From Crambe crambe (Eukaryota; Porifera; Demospongiae; Poecilosclerida; Crambeidae): a stretch of DNA of 64,000 bases. The notes beneath the pieces are model-generated. The model saw nothing but the letters and a program-made list of their open reading frames with translations, did no database searches and was not told the DNA's origin. The position numbers and the translations under genes were made by a program. Of this stretch, positions 32,601 to 43,513 are shown piece by piece. Positions within the stretch are counted from its first letter, which is position 1, and every line of letters starts with the position of its first letter. The stretch is taken from positions 7,502,001 to 7,566,000 of the forward strand of contig OZ004582.1 in the NCBI GenBank assembly GCA_963924555.1, written 5' to 3'.

Positions 32601-35460
32601 CATCATCAAGATAAATCACTTGAATCAACATCTGGATTTCATCATACGGAGCAATGGCTTTCGAGATCTAGTCCAGTATGCTGGTGATGATCACAACGTT
32701 ATGTTTGCAGTGGACAACACTTCCGATAGCAAAGAAGATTTCCAGAAGATTCGATCAAAAGTTAATCACCTCATCAATGTCCGTAAGTGGTTCAGTATTG
32801 AATACCCTATGAGCTACCTCTTGTTCTGCCTCGATCTCCAAAATATGAAGCAGAGTATCTTGACCCTGGACGAATGCAAAGACCTTGCAGCCCAACATGG
32901 TATCGAAGAGGACCAGGTGTCCCACCTCTTGCGTTTCCTCCACATCAGAATTGGTGTCATTCGATACTTTGACATAGAAGGCTTGAAGCACATTGTAGTC
33001 AAAGAGCCCCAAGTTCTCTTCGATATGATCACCGACCTCCTTGTGAAAACCTTTTCAAGTGAGTCTATTACAACGAAGGAGGCATTTGACTTCAAGAAGA
33101 AAGGCATTTTGGCCGCATCTGCCTTTGAAGATGTGGCTAGTAGTGACTATAAAATAAGTCCCAAAGAATTTCTTCAACTTTTGATTCATCTCCGTATCAT
33201 CACCCCATTCACTACATCTGAAGACCAGGAAGAGAGGTACTTCATTCCTTGTGTCCTAAACCATGTCCCTGAATCTCCTGATGAAGATTCGATAACTGAT
33301 ATTCTACCACTGTTATTCAAGTTCGAGAGTGACCATTGCCCCAAGGGTATCTTTGGAGTCTTGACCACTCATCTCATGACCCCAGAGAGTGAAGAAGTTG
33401 GTACGACATTCATTCTAATTCATGACAAAATCTTTAAAGATCAGGTGTCCTTTGAGGTCCACTCCCCTTGGGATCAAGACGAGATGTCCTTGAAAGTCTA
33501 CTCTACACACTTGGAAGTGAAATTCTTTCCCTTTTCATCCGATGATGATCGCGATACTCTCCTGAAAGAAGTGTGCAGTAACGTGCGTCAGATCCTGGAG
33601 AAATCAATCCTCAGATCCTTGAAGGACCTCCATTACAGCAAAGAGAAGCTCGAGCCCATGGCATGCTTCAAGTGTGAACATTGTACTCAAATGCATCCTG
33701 TGAAGACAGGAAGAACTCACCACAAGATACACTGTAACAAAGCTCGTAAAGGAAGTCGCATCCCACTCAATGGAAGATGCTGGTACAATGAAGGTCAGTC
33801 CATTTAAGCATAGATCCCCTTGTGTAGGAAACAGTATGTTGACCTTGAATGTGTAACACGACCCTATGCAGGCCAGGCTTACTTATCCAGCCTTGCATGT
33901 CCAAGTCACAACTGTTATCCTGTAACCCATAATTTTCAAACCAAAAAGCCCCTTTACTAACCCATTACCATAGCAATCAACCACTGCACATGCTCAAAAG
34001 TGCCAACACATTATCATTGTTGTAAACTTTGTCGTAGACTGTGAGCCTCCCACGACCACATCAGTCTCATCTCCCCTGCCACGTTCTCCACCACAACCAA
34101 CTCCACATAGGAGTCCTCCTTCTGACCCTGTTGCAGTAAACAACAGAGCAAGGACTGAAGAGATTGGAATCAGACACATAGCAAGTAAGCATACTCCATC
34201 ATTACTTTGGCTGTAGCTGATGTTCCTGTACCAACTGAGGAAAGTAGAGGAGTCCTTCTGTTGACAGTGTTACACATAATTGCAATCTCTCCTTAGAAAC
34301 TCGTCCACCTCCTACAGTTGCTATGAGTTTCTTAAAACCCAAGAAAATTCCCACCCCACAAACATGTGGACCAATGGAACATAGAATGTACTAATTCTTT
34401 CTGTGTTTAGCGATAACTCCTTCGACGAACTCTTTCATGCCTACTTCATCCCGAACCCGCCCCACATGAAAGAGTTCATCAAGGGAGTTGAAAAGGCCAT
34501 AAATAGAAAAGTTAGTGCATTCCATGTTCGTTGGTCCACGGGTTCAGGGGCAGATCCCATCTTGTACTATAGTTGTCTGTCCATTTTCTCCAGTTGTTGA
34601 CTATCCATCGTACATATCCTCCCTCCCTGCCTGTGCCCACCCCCTCCTGGAGCGACGGTTGGACTGGGACCATAAGGGAGTGGACCGAGACCTGAACACT
34701 ATAGCAGATCACATGCTGGACTGGGAGAAGAAGCTTTCCACTCCTCTGAAACTGACTACAACTGAAATACATGATGTCAAATTTTTGCACTCTGACCCTG
34801 TTCTCCTGAGGTAAGATAGAGGCAGCTGCTGAGCAAGGAATTTGAGTCATTATTTTCATCCTTTTTTTTTTTTCTTTTTTTTTTTGATTGCAAAAAAACT
34901 TTCCCCATGCAATTTCCCACTGCATGGAAGTTGAATTCATGCTAGGCCTCCACCGATTATTCTATTCTCTTATTCCTCAAATTTTTACTCTCTTTGTCCA
35001 TTGTCCATGCCAGCATAGCTACACATGCTTGACTATTACTGATAAAGACATAATCCTAAAGTGAGAATTCTCGTGAAAATGAAATTATCCAATAAGGAAA
35101 AGCTGGAACAGCAAGAGTAAAATGTAGTTGTGCAATTTGCAATGAGGAACAGGAAGAAGTGTTTGGCTCATTAATATTGACTTTGCTTTCAGCTTTCTCT
35201 CCTATCTAAGTACCTATTATTAAAAGGTGCTAGCATATTTATTGAGGCCTAATTCATGCATGGGACTTGGTGATTTCTTTTTATTATTTGTGTGCAGGAG
35301 AGCAGTGTTGAGGAAGTGGAAGGAGAAGGAAGGTCTGCGTGCCACCTATGGGAACCTGTTGAGGGCGTGTTGTGAGGGAGGAGACACAAGTACTGCTCAA
35401 GTCATCTGTGACACACTGAGGGAGAAGACAAAGGAGGAGGGTAAGTATTCAACCACTTGA
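27318..35460 (+). CDS. R4: ANK-ZU5-(UPA-like)-Roc-COR-Death gene, complete
   Basis: Exons 27,318-29,664, 29,732-30,241, 30,296-30,396, 30,450-30,605, 31,212-31,383, 31,691-33,793, 34,038-34,184, 34,594-34,810 and 35,298-35,440 sum to 5,896 nt. They keep one open frame and continue into the intron to TGA at 35,458-35,460, about 1,972 codons. Every splice site has GT and AG. The start may be either of two adjacent Met codons (27,318 or 27,321), in a Kozak-like context CACCCATGATGG. This is the best-preserved unit with the type B Death domain and the longest ankyrin array. Confidence 0.8.
29732..30605 (+). CDS. R4 exons: ZU5 (29,732-30,241) and two post-ZU5 exons (30,296-30,396; 30,450-30,605)
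   Basis: The ZU5 exon uses the CTTCTTTTAG acceptor and encodes MSDVGISFSIPEEALDPVES, VRPCLTGPFELPPDYEAVSP and the following strands. The next two exons have exactly the same lengths (101, 156) as in R2 and R5. IPEEAL replaces the R2 form IPEGAL. Confidence 0.8.
30913..31109. repeat. CAGGGTTTATTTCAAGGGGG intronic element (R4)
   Basis: Ends CAGGGTTTATTTCAAGGGGG and (inverted, imperfect) CCCCCTTGAAAATTATAAATT...AAACCCTG, with a C-run of about 25 bases inside. A fuller copy is in R5 (45,849-46,055) and a truncated one in R2. A MITE-like insertion that predates the amplification. Confidence 0.55.
31212..31383 (+). CDS. R4 exon: UPA-like segment
   Basis: 172 nt, identical boundaries to R1, R2 and R5. 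It is followed by a 307-bp intron holding the CAGTGGATTGCA hairpin (31,454-31,605). Confidence 0.6.
31691..33793 (+). CDS. R4 exon: Roc-like GTPase plus COR domain
   Basis: 2,103-nt open exon. P-loop GPTGSGKSS, DTGGQVEFQEM and VGTHKDRLG are intact. The basic insert (KKRVHKRASARPDSARKVGS, RVAKPRSKRKD) is present. The COR half is of the R1 kind (SSESITTKEAFDFKKKGILA). Two in-frame losses near the end (KAE of MTPEKAES, and EE of PWEEQDE) remove five residues without breaking the frame. Confidence 0.85.
34038..35440 (+). CDS. R4 exons: linker (34,038-34,184) and type B Death domain (34,594-34,810; 35,298-35,440)
   Basis: The linker is rich in Pro (PLPRSPPQPTPHRSPPSDP). The Death domain halves read RRLDWDHKGVDRDLNTIADH and RAVLRKWKEKEGLRATYGNL with no interruption. 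The intron at 34,185-34,593 contains the P-loop palindrome (34,368-34,556). Confidence 0.7.
34368..34556. repeat. Intronic palindrome of the unit's own P-loop region (R4)
   Basis: The antisense arm ends at GCCTACTTCATC (34,451) and the sense arm starts ATGAAAGAGTTCATCAAGGG (34,465), with a CCGAACCCGCCCCAC loop of about 15 bp. Each arm is homologous to the first ~100 bp of the GTPase exon at 31,700-31,810. Confidence 0.75.
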
Positions 35461-35939
35461 ATCCAACCACACTACTTGTTGACCCTCGTAATCTATGTCC
35501 CATTCAGCACCTCTTCATTGGAACTACTAGCGAATGGGAAGATTATTATTATTTATTGATTACAGCATTCGACCTGTGACATGGCTTCCTCTACAGCTGG
35601 TTAAATTTTATACGTCTATGCTATTTCGATTCTGGCCGGGTTCTTTGGGTCTTTCTGGACCTGACATTTTTTCCGTGTACCGTGTTACTCTATTCTTTTT
35701 GGTTTATTCATTTGTTATTGTTCTCATTGTTGTTGTTATCATTGTCATTATTGTTGTTGTTGTCATCATCTTATTATTGTTGCTACATGTGACATTGTTG
35801 TCATTTCATCATATCTTCTTGTTTATCATTGTTATTGTTCTTACATTGACTTCCTACTCATCGTTATAGCGTTTGTAGCAATGCTTACCCTTTACCAAAC
35901 GATATTGTTACGGTATCTACCCTTTACCAATCATGTCAG

Positions 35940-36152
35940 CTCTGAAGCTGCACTGGCTGCTGAGGAAAGGGAGCAGTGGGTTCCGCAAGAGACTGAGAGA
36001 AGAGTTAGTTAGGACCCAGAAAGAGGTCACCAAGCAGAGAGAGCATCAGTGGAGTGCCATTGAACACCTCTTGGACAAAGACAACGACCACAACAGCAGT
36101 GCAACAGATCTTCAAGACGTCTTCAGAAATAAACAGAGTGTGCACAAAATTG
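35940..36152 (+). CDS. R4: exon e
   Basis: 213 nt, intact acceptor (CATGTCAG) and donor, phase 1-1. If spliced onto the Death domain, the protein would gain 71 residues and stop at KIGMVWY (TGA at 36,167) or continue into the peptidase-like pieces, of which the first is frameshifted in this copy. Confidence 0.45.
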
Positions 36153-36644
36153 GTATGGTATGGTACTGAAAGTGGATGCTGTGGGGAAATATTTATGTCT
36201 GTAGCAATCAATTCTGAAAAGAGATTAAGAAAATGTTTTGTATCAGTCAACGTGATGACAGATTCCTGCAAACCTCTACAACCAGGACACCTTTCATGTG
36301 TCCCATCTGATTAAAAATATCAAAATGAGGACACCCTTTCTAATCCGATGTACATTCAGTTCACCCATCACCCACTCTAGTACCCTTACACTCCTCTAAT
36401 CTGGACATTTATTTCTGTTCCCGATAAATGACACTCTGAAAGAGGACAAACCTCTCAACAAAGGACAATCTAGAAGTACCTTTGTATATACACTCTATAC
36501 AAAATAACCTCCAAAAGAGGACAACCTCTCTACAAAGGACAACAGGTTGGGTCCCAAGTGTGTCCATTATTACACTGTAGCTAGATAAGTGGGTAAAGGG
36601 TTTCCATCAATATTATTATGACCCCATTGTAATTTCATATGCAG

Positions 36645-37235
36645 TGAGTAACCAGAAGCTTCATCCTTTAGTGTGTACTCGAAAACACAATCTTCTTCAG
36701 GCAGCCATTTCAGGTCTGGCTGTATGATCACCACCTCCATAACGATGTTCTCGTATTTGAGGAAAAGAATGAAATTAGGAGGGGAAAGGCTTGATGTCAT
36801 CTAATATTGGTGCAGCTGTACTGTGGATATTGCCATGACGCGAGATGGGAAGTATATCACTGTCAATGGTAACTCACGGACATCACATATGAAGTACTTA
36901 CCTTCGATGAAGGACACTCTGAAAGAGGACAAACCTCTCTACAAAGGACAAAAGGCTGGGTCCCAAGTGTGTCCATTATTAGGAGGTTCCACTGTAATCA
37001 CCTCTCGTAGGCCCTTTGAAATGTACAAGTCACATGACCTGTCTTGTGATACTACAGGTCCATCTAATGAAGTCACATGACCTGGTGGGAAGTCTTGAGT
37101 TGGTGAGACGGCGTGAGCCCATGATCAAGTACTACATTGAACATGCGCATGATAAGTTCTATATTTTCACCAACATTGGAACTGACAGAGAATATAAGGC
37201 ATAATAACATAGCATCAGAGTATCACAAAAATTTA

Positions 37236-37266
<31 letters not shown>

Positions 37267-38310
37267 TTGTTTAGTTAATGGTGGCTGAAACATCCACCCC
37301 ACAGGTTTGGAGACCGTTCTACCAACCAACTGAAGGCGTGAGTCTGTAATTGAAAATTCTCATGTGACAGGTATTTAAGTCTGTCTCATGTAGAAATCAA
37401 AATATTAATCAGCTGAATTGAATTTGCTATTCCTCAAATTACTTGCTTTGATGGGTGGTCCTGTTAACTTTATTCTTCCTTCTAACATTTTTTGTACTTC
37501 TCTTTAATTATTAGCTGGTGCTACATGATATGGAAGTGTACACAAACCGTGTCATCTTGTATGGGAGCGACAACATGGTTCCGGTTGTCATAGTGATGGA
37601 CCCGGATGGAAGCAGTGAACCCTACATGATAGTAAATGATGGATGTCCCTTTTATCTAAAGAATTCAAACTGTGTCCAACTCTAGAGTGATTCGGATGCC
37701 TGCTGCATTGAAAGAACACGTGAGAATATCATAAGCAGTGAAATTCCATTTCAGTTGTTAAAGATTGAGGGTAGATCAACCATAAAAACGTAGATTTTAA
37801 AACATCCATAATATCTTCATTCTCTTTGAGCCCGCCCCCATATATGGAAGACCTGACATAACCTCAGAGGCCTTAGCCTGTAAAATATGACGCTTCAAAG
37901 CAGCTAGGGTATGATAGGAGTATTTAAAGGCCTCTTAAGTACTGAGGTCATGTCAGGTCTTCCATGGGTGTGAAGTTGTAACTAAGGTCTTTGAGACCTA
38001 AATCAAGCTTATAGGGGGTAAGATATGGACGTGTTGATCTCTCTTTAAGGCAACTGCATGTCATTGGTGAAACTTAGATTTCTTTGTTCGTTTATTTGTT
38101 ATTGTTATTTGTTTATTTGTTTATTTGTTTATTTCATAATAGAACTTCAAGAGTGATCATATTCCGTTATGGCTGTCTTCTCCATTCATACGTCCCTATT
38201 GCTCTCTAATCACAGCAAACAGAAAGAAAGAGAGAAAATCAGTTCCTAACTGCACACCCAAAACAAAGAACAAGTACAAGTTGGAAAGAACTTGTGCCAT
38301 TAATGATAAG
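36645..38310 (+). pseudogene. R4: first S9A oligopeptidase-like fragment (frameshifted)
   Basis: Pieces from 36,645, 36,816, 37,058-37,198, 37,275-37,337, 37,515-37,730 and 38,143-38,310. The first has two single-base losses and a later deletion, the second has lost its donor by deletion (CATCACATATG), and the fifth has base losses and an ATAAGC donor. The sixth (NFKSDHIPLWLSSPFIRPYC...) is open and ends in a good GTAAAG donor. Confidence 0.7.
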
Positions 38311-39297
38311 GTAAAGACATTACATTTCGAGCAGGCCTGTAGCAAGCAGAATTGAAGTGGTAGGGCCATTAGGTGTGGAGGAATCATAAACATTCAGTGT
38401 GCAAAGTGCACCATCTAGGGGGGTCTGGGGGCATGCTCCCCCAGAAAATTTTTGGATTTTTGGACTTCTTAGATTCAATTTGGCGCACTCTAGGAAAGAC
38501 TTTAGATATGGTTTAAGTTATACCCTTTGAATAAATTATTTTGTGACATTATAACAATAAATTATCAGCTACACAACAATGTCTCAATTAAGTTATTTGA
38601 ATTTTCCAAACAGCCGTAGTCTGTGCTCTGAGTCACCCACAAATTCATTAGCCACATCAATTTCATTCATCAGTGCAATCTTAAATCATTAGGTTATTAA
38701 GTCCGGACACAGGACTGAATCCATAGGCTAACACAGGGCTGGATCCAGGGGGGGGTTACAATTAAGCTAAGATAAAATGATATTTTATAATGCAATATGA
38801 CCATGCCTACTTGCTTAGCCTTATCTATTTTTCTTGTGTTTCTGCTCTAAAATAGCTAGGAAATGGTCAAGAAAGAAATGGTCTATGTATACATGACACA
38901 TCCATTTTGGCTTGCACTTTCAAGGTCACACATTAGTGCATACTAACTGAGACTTCCTTAACAATCACATTGCATGTGTCACTTTAAAGATATCTTTTGA
39001 AGCACTTTGGCTTTCATTTTCAAGGTCACACATTAGATAACTCAGTGCATGCTAACTGTGATTTCCTTCATGAACACCTGTGTTACCTTGCATGTGTCAC
39101 TTCAGAGTTTGAGTACTAGCAATTTTTGAGATGGTTTACACCTTTGCCTATACTCATGCTGTCATATATAAATATGAGATTTGGGGAAAATTGATCCAAT
39201 TATGAAGCAAAAATGCTAAATGCTCAAAAAGTGGCAGCCTGCAAGTGAAGCCAATCCAAATAACCTTCCCCATGGCCCAGTCCTAGTCCTGCAACCC
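38311..39297. other. Unique spacer with a GGGGGTCTGGGGGCATGCTCCCCC palindrome
   Basis: Nothing gene-like was seen. At about 38,415-38,450 there is a GTCTGGGGGCATGCTCCCCC foldback followed by AGAAAATTTTTGGATTTTTGG, a repeat-like signature. This spacer separates the two copies of the peptidase fragment in R4. Confidence 0.5.
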
Positions 39298-39450
39298 CAC
39301 CTATACAAAATAACCTCCAAAAGAGGACAACCTCTCTACAAAGGACAAAAGACTGGGTCCCAAGTGTGTCCATTATCACACTGTAGCTAGATAAGTGGGT
39401 AAAGGGTTTCCATCAATATTATTATAACCCCATTGTAATTTCATATGCAG

Positions 39451-40791
39451 TGAGCGACCAGAAGCTTCATCCCTTTAGTGTGTACTCAAAAACGCAATCT
39501 TCTTCAGGCAGGCCATTTCAGGTCTGGGTCTATGATCACCACCTCCATAACGATGTTCTGATATTTGAGGAAAAGAATGAAAGGTTTGAAATTGGGAGGG
39601 AAAGGCTTGAGTCATCTAATATTGGTGCAGCTGTACTGTGGATATTGCCATGACGAGAGATGGGAAGTATATCACTGTCAATGGTAACTCACGCACATCA
39701 TCTGAGGTACGTATGAAGTACTTACCTTCGATAAAGGACGTTCTGAAAGAGGACAAACCTCTCGATAAAAGACAATCCATTCTATAGAAAATAGCAAAAG
39801 AGGACAACCTCTCTACAAAGGACAAAAGGCTGGGTCCCAAGTGTGTCCATTATTAAGAGGTTCCACTGTAATCACCTCTCGTAGGCCCTTTGAAATGTAC
39901 AAGTCACATGACCTGTCTTGTGATACTACAGGTCCATCTAATGAAGTCACATGACCTGGTGGGAAGTCTTGAGTTGGTGAGACGGCGTGAGCCCATGATC
40001 AAGTACTACATTGAACATGCGCATGACAAGTTCTATATTTTCACCAACATTGGAACTGACAGAGAATATAAGGCATAATAACATAGCATCAGAGTATCAC
40101 AAAAATTTATCTGTCTGTCTGTTTGTCTTTGTTTAGTTAATGGTGGCTGAAACATCCACCCCCCCCCCCCCCCCCCCCCCCCCCCAAGTTTGGAGACTGT
40201 TCTACCAACCAACTGAAGGCGTGAGTCTGTAATTGAAAATTCTCGTGGGACAAAGTATTTAAGTCTGTCTCATGTAGAAATCAAACTATTAATCAGCTGA
40301 ATTGAATTTGCTATTCCTCAAATTACTTGCTTTGATGAATTTGTTCCAAACTTCTGTCATGTGTTCTGTAATGGTTAGACTATCTCTGCACCAAATTTCC
40401 AGACCATGGCCACTAGTAGTCATGAGTTATGGTGAGCCAAAGTTTATAAAGTGGCTAACATTTTGTTGGGATTGTCATATTTGTTACTATGATTTTCCTT
40501 GCATTATCTCTGGGTGGTCCTGTTAACTTTATTCTTCCTTCTAACATTTTTTGTACTTCTCTTTAATTATTAGCTGGTGCTACATGATATGGAAGTGTAC
40601 ACAAACCGTGTCATCTTGTATGGGAGCAACAACATGGTTCCGGTTGTCATAGTGATGGACCCAGATGGAAGCAGTGAACCCTACATGATAGCAAATGATG
40701 GATGTCCCTTTTATCTAAAGAATTCAAAACTGTGTCCAACTCTTAGAGTGATTCGGATGCCTGCTGCATTAAAAGGACACTTGAGAATATC
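39451..40791 (+). pseudogene. R4: second S9A oligopeptidase-like fragment
   Basis: A duplicate of the preceding fragment: 39,451-39,604, 39,631-39,706, 39,932-40,072, 40,137-40,220 and 40,574-40,791. The fifth piece is fully open here (LHDMEVYTNRVILYGSNNMV ... VIRMPAALKGHLRIS). The fourth contains a run of 27 C; sister copies have about 6, and the 21-base gain would add seven prolines in frame. The sixth piece is missing because the sequence passes into the hAT-like remnant at about 41,224. Confidence 0.7.
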
Positions 40792-41223
40792 GTAAGCAGT
40801 GAAATTCCATTTCATTATAAAGCAGCACTGAGTATGGGATAAAAATTATAATTTCAGTCGTTAAAAGATCAAGGGTAGATCAACCATAAAAACGTAGATT
40901 TCAAAAGATCCATAATATCTTCATTATACTACCCCCTATATTACCCCCCATAAGCTTGCTTGAGCCCGCCCCCCATAATGGAAGACCTGACATAATCTCA
41001 GAGGCCTTTGATACTCTTCTATGTGGTTATGATGGATTTCAAGGGGGGGATGGTTTCAAGAGTTAGACTGTAAAAAATGACACTTTTTTGGCCCCTTGAA
41101 AATCCTTCAAAGCAGCTAGGCTATTTAAAGACCTCTTAACTACTGAGGTCATGTCAGGTCTTCCATGGGTGTAAAGTTGTAACTAAGGTCTTTGAGAGAT
41201 AAATCAAGCTTATAGGGGGTAAG

Positions 41224-41880
41224 ACTAGGTGGAATGAGAGACATACTACTTTAGAAGATTTTAATGACATGTATTCACCCCTGTGCAATTGCCTAGATGA
41301 TATTTCAAGTAATGAAGATGGTATTTGGAACAGTAAGGCTATCACAGAAGCTGACGGGATTCTTCATAGCATTACCAAACCAATTTTATTGCTGCATTTA
41401 TAGTTAATTTCTACATCTTTGGTTATACCCGGCATTTGAGTGTCCTTTCACAAGGTTCCACAGTGGATGCATACACTCAAATTGATGAGGTGAAAAAAAT
41501 TATATCTGATCTCAAGTGTCAAAGAATTTGAACCGTAATTTGAACCCATGCTTGCAATGGTAAAAAATGCTAATTCGGATTGGATGCATGTTCCTAGAAT
41601 TTGCCAGAAGCAAACAGCAAGGAGTAACATTGCAGCATCATCACCTAAGGACTATTGGCGGCTGACCATTTTTATTCCTTTTCTTGATCATTTGCAGCAG
41701 GAGTTTGAGAACAGGTTTAGTCAGTTATCTCAATTTGGTGCCATCTCAGTTACCCAAAGCACCTGAGTCAGTTTATACTTCTGTGTTCCATCGTTTCAAA
41801 GATAATCTTCCTTCTCCAGCATATTTCAATCAAGATGGAAAATGCTATGGGCTGATGTTGAAAACCCCCCATCATCACTG
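41224..41880 (+). pseudogene. hAT-like transposase remnant between R4 and R5
   Basis: TRWNERHTTLEDFNDMYSPL, then the GSTVDAYTQIDEV part in another frame, and VPRICQKQTARSNIAASSPK with IPFLDHLQQEFENRF. Nearly identical to 26,190-26,840, with the 5' end joined directly to the peptidase intron. Non-functional. Confidence 0.7.
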
Positions 41881-41957
41881 AGTCTATTAGTAGTGATATG
41901 CACGTTCCTAAAAGTTATCCCAACACATCTAGCACCAGTAACTGCAGCAAGTGTGGA

Positions 41958-42021
41958 GCTAGCCTCGTACCCAGGCCCGCTTTTTTCGCGGGGCGGTGGG
42001 CGGGCCTGGATACGAGGCTAG
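41958..42021. repeat. Short hairpin, GCTAGCCTCGTACCCAGGCC type
   Basis: Third copy of the foldback; the right arm has a small insertion (GGGCGGGCCTGGATACGAGG). Confidence 0.65.
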
Positions 42022-42056
42022 TGTGGAGCGTGCAAATTCTGTTCTAAATTTTATAA

Positions 42057-42868
42057 CAAGTTAGTCTTTTAAAAAGACTAGGAATGCCTCGGCACTTAAG
42101 TGCAACCTCTATTTAATTTTAATTTTAAATGCTTTATAGTGAATAAGACGTGACAGTGGTATATAAGAGACAATAAAGATACACTGAGGATCACTGGCTT
42201 GAAACCAGAGTCCTACAAGGATGATTGGCTGAACACTCATGGGCATAATTAATGAAAAGTGTGGGGGGTTGTGGGGTCAAATGTTTCTACAAAATGTTGC
42301 CAAATATTTCTCTCAGCTTCTTTTCTGTGGAGAGTTCCAAATAAAGCACACTGAGCAACATGGCTTAGTAGTAAGATTAGTATTTACACACTATTCTTGC
42401 TGTTCAACTGTCGTTTAATGGTTATTCTCAGCATAGCTTGATTGAAGTATGTGTACTGGATTCTCTCATTGTTTGGAAGCCTCAAAGTCTTAGTTCTGAG
42501 ATTCTCCTTCACCATGGCTCTCTCTTTGACACTTCAAACGAAGCACTAGTTTGTGTACCTTGCAATCTCTGTTGTTTTTGTTCACTGCTGTCTTTTAGTC
42601 AGTTCTCTGCATGTGATAATTGGCTTGATTTGTTGGCAAAGGCGGCCAAGAATCATCAGTACTAGAGTTATCGCGTAGTAACTGCGAGCCTGAGCTGAGC
42701 CTGTCTGTTTGTCCTTTAGTACTTTGTCTAGCTAGCCTAGCCAGAGCTAAATTAATGCACGTGCTCGATACGCATCACCGTGCATCATTGCGCGTGCGCG
42801 TGAAACGTACCACCATCGCCGATCATAGTCGCTTCCAGCACTGCGCCTCGGCACTTCGGTGCCGAGGC
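42057..42868. mobile_element. ~0.8 kb insertion with GCCTCGGCAC ends
   Basis: Interrupts the sequence TTTTATAA/AAAAATAATAGGAG that is continuous at 6680 and 27,040. The left part has CTTTTAAAAAGACTAGGAAT then GCCTCGGCACTTAAGTGC; the right end is the palindrome GCCTCGGCACTTCGGTGCCGAGGC. No open frame of note inside. A non-autonomous element of undetermined class; the flanking A-run prevents a clear target duplication. Confidence 0.55.
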
Positions 42869-42994
42869 AAAAAATAATAGGAGATCATCAACAGGACATC
42901 AACGATTGAATTCTTTTACATAAAACTTGATTATGATGCAGTAATAGGTTTGTATGATCCCTAGGAGAATGTCACTCAATGTCACTCATTTGCC

Positions 42995-43365
42995 TAGTCT
43001 GGCACAGCACCGCCCACCGACTTGAGTAGGTGGTCTGGTGACATACAATACAACGAGTTGTGCCGGCGGATTCTAATGCGCACGCGCGTTACTAACAGGA
43101 AGTGTCGTAGGAAGCGGTATTATAATCAGCCAGTGACATCACAGTTGTCATAGTTATTCTTAATTTAATTGGCACGCATGGCAAGTACAATTTTAGCGCG
43201 CGAACTTACAGGAAAAGGCGCCAAGTGTTTGCGTAATTTTACGTCATTAAACGTCATTTAATGATATTCATTGATTTAGCAGTTTTCCTGCTAAACGGCA
43301 CAACTCGTTGTATTGTATGTCACCAGACCACTACTCAAGTCGGTGGGCGTTGCTATGCCAGACTA
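42995..43365. mobile_element. 371-bp MITE with long TIRs and 9-bp target duplication (Mutator-like)
   Basis: TAGTCTGGCACAGCACCGCC at the left is mirrored by GGGCGTTGCTATGCCAGACTA at the right; the inverted arms extend about 75 bp (through ACAATACAACGAGTTGTGCCG). TCATTTGCC occurs on both sides (42,986-42,994 and 43,366-43,374), whereas R4 has one copy at the same place. Long TIRs plus a 9-bp duplication fit the Mutator/MULE group. It sits about 150 bp upstream of the R5 start codon. Confidence 0.8.
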
Positions 43366-43400
43366 TCATTTGCCCTCTCTAACATCTGCCCTTTACATAG

Positions 43401-43480
43401 AGTGGGCGCGGTTTATCAAAATGGGTGTGGTTAGAGGAAGTGGGCGTGGCCACCCAAAACTGGGCGTGGTCATGCAAAAA
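43401..43480. promoter_or_regulatory. GGGCGTGG-box cluster upstream of R5 start
   Basis: GTGGGCGCGG, GGGTGTGG, GTGGGCGTGGCC, TGGGCGTGGTCATGCAAAA, ending about 35 bp before the ATG at 43,514. Nearly identical to the R4 cluster although a MITE has been inserted just upstream. Confidence 0.4.
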
Positions 43481-43513
43481 ATTTTACAAGCGCTGCATGC
43501 TCTGCATCCACTC

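Noticed and set aside
38196-38393. Minus-strand frame over the sixth peptidase exon of R4
   Set aside because: The plus strand is the homologous coding strand; the antisense frame is incidental.
43313-43513. N-terminal extension of the R5 ankyrin frame
   Set aside because: It begins inside the Mutator-like MITE and runs through promoter repeats, so it is open by chance.
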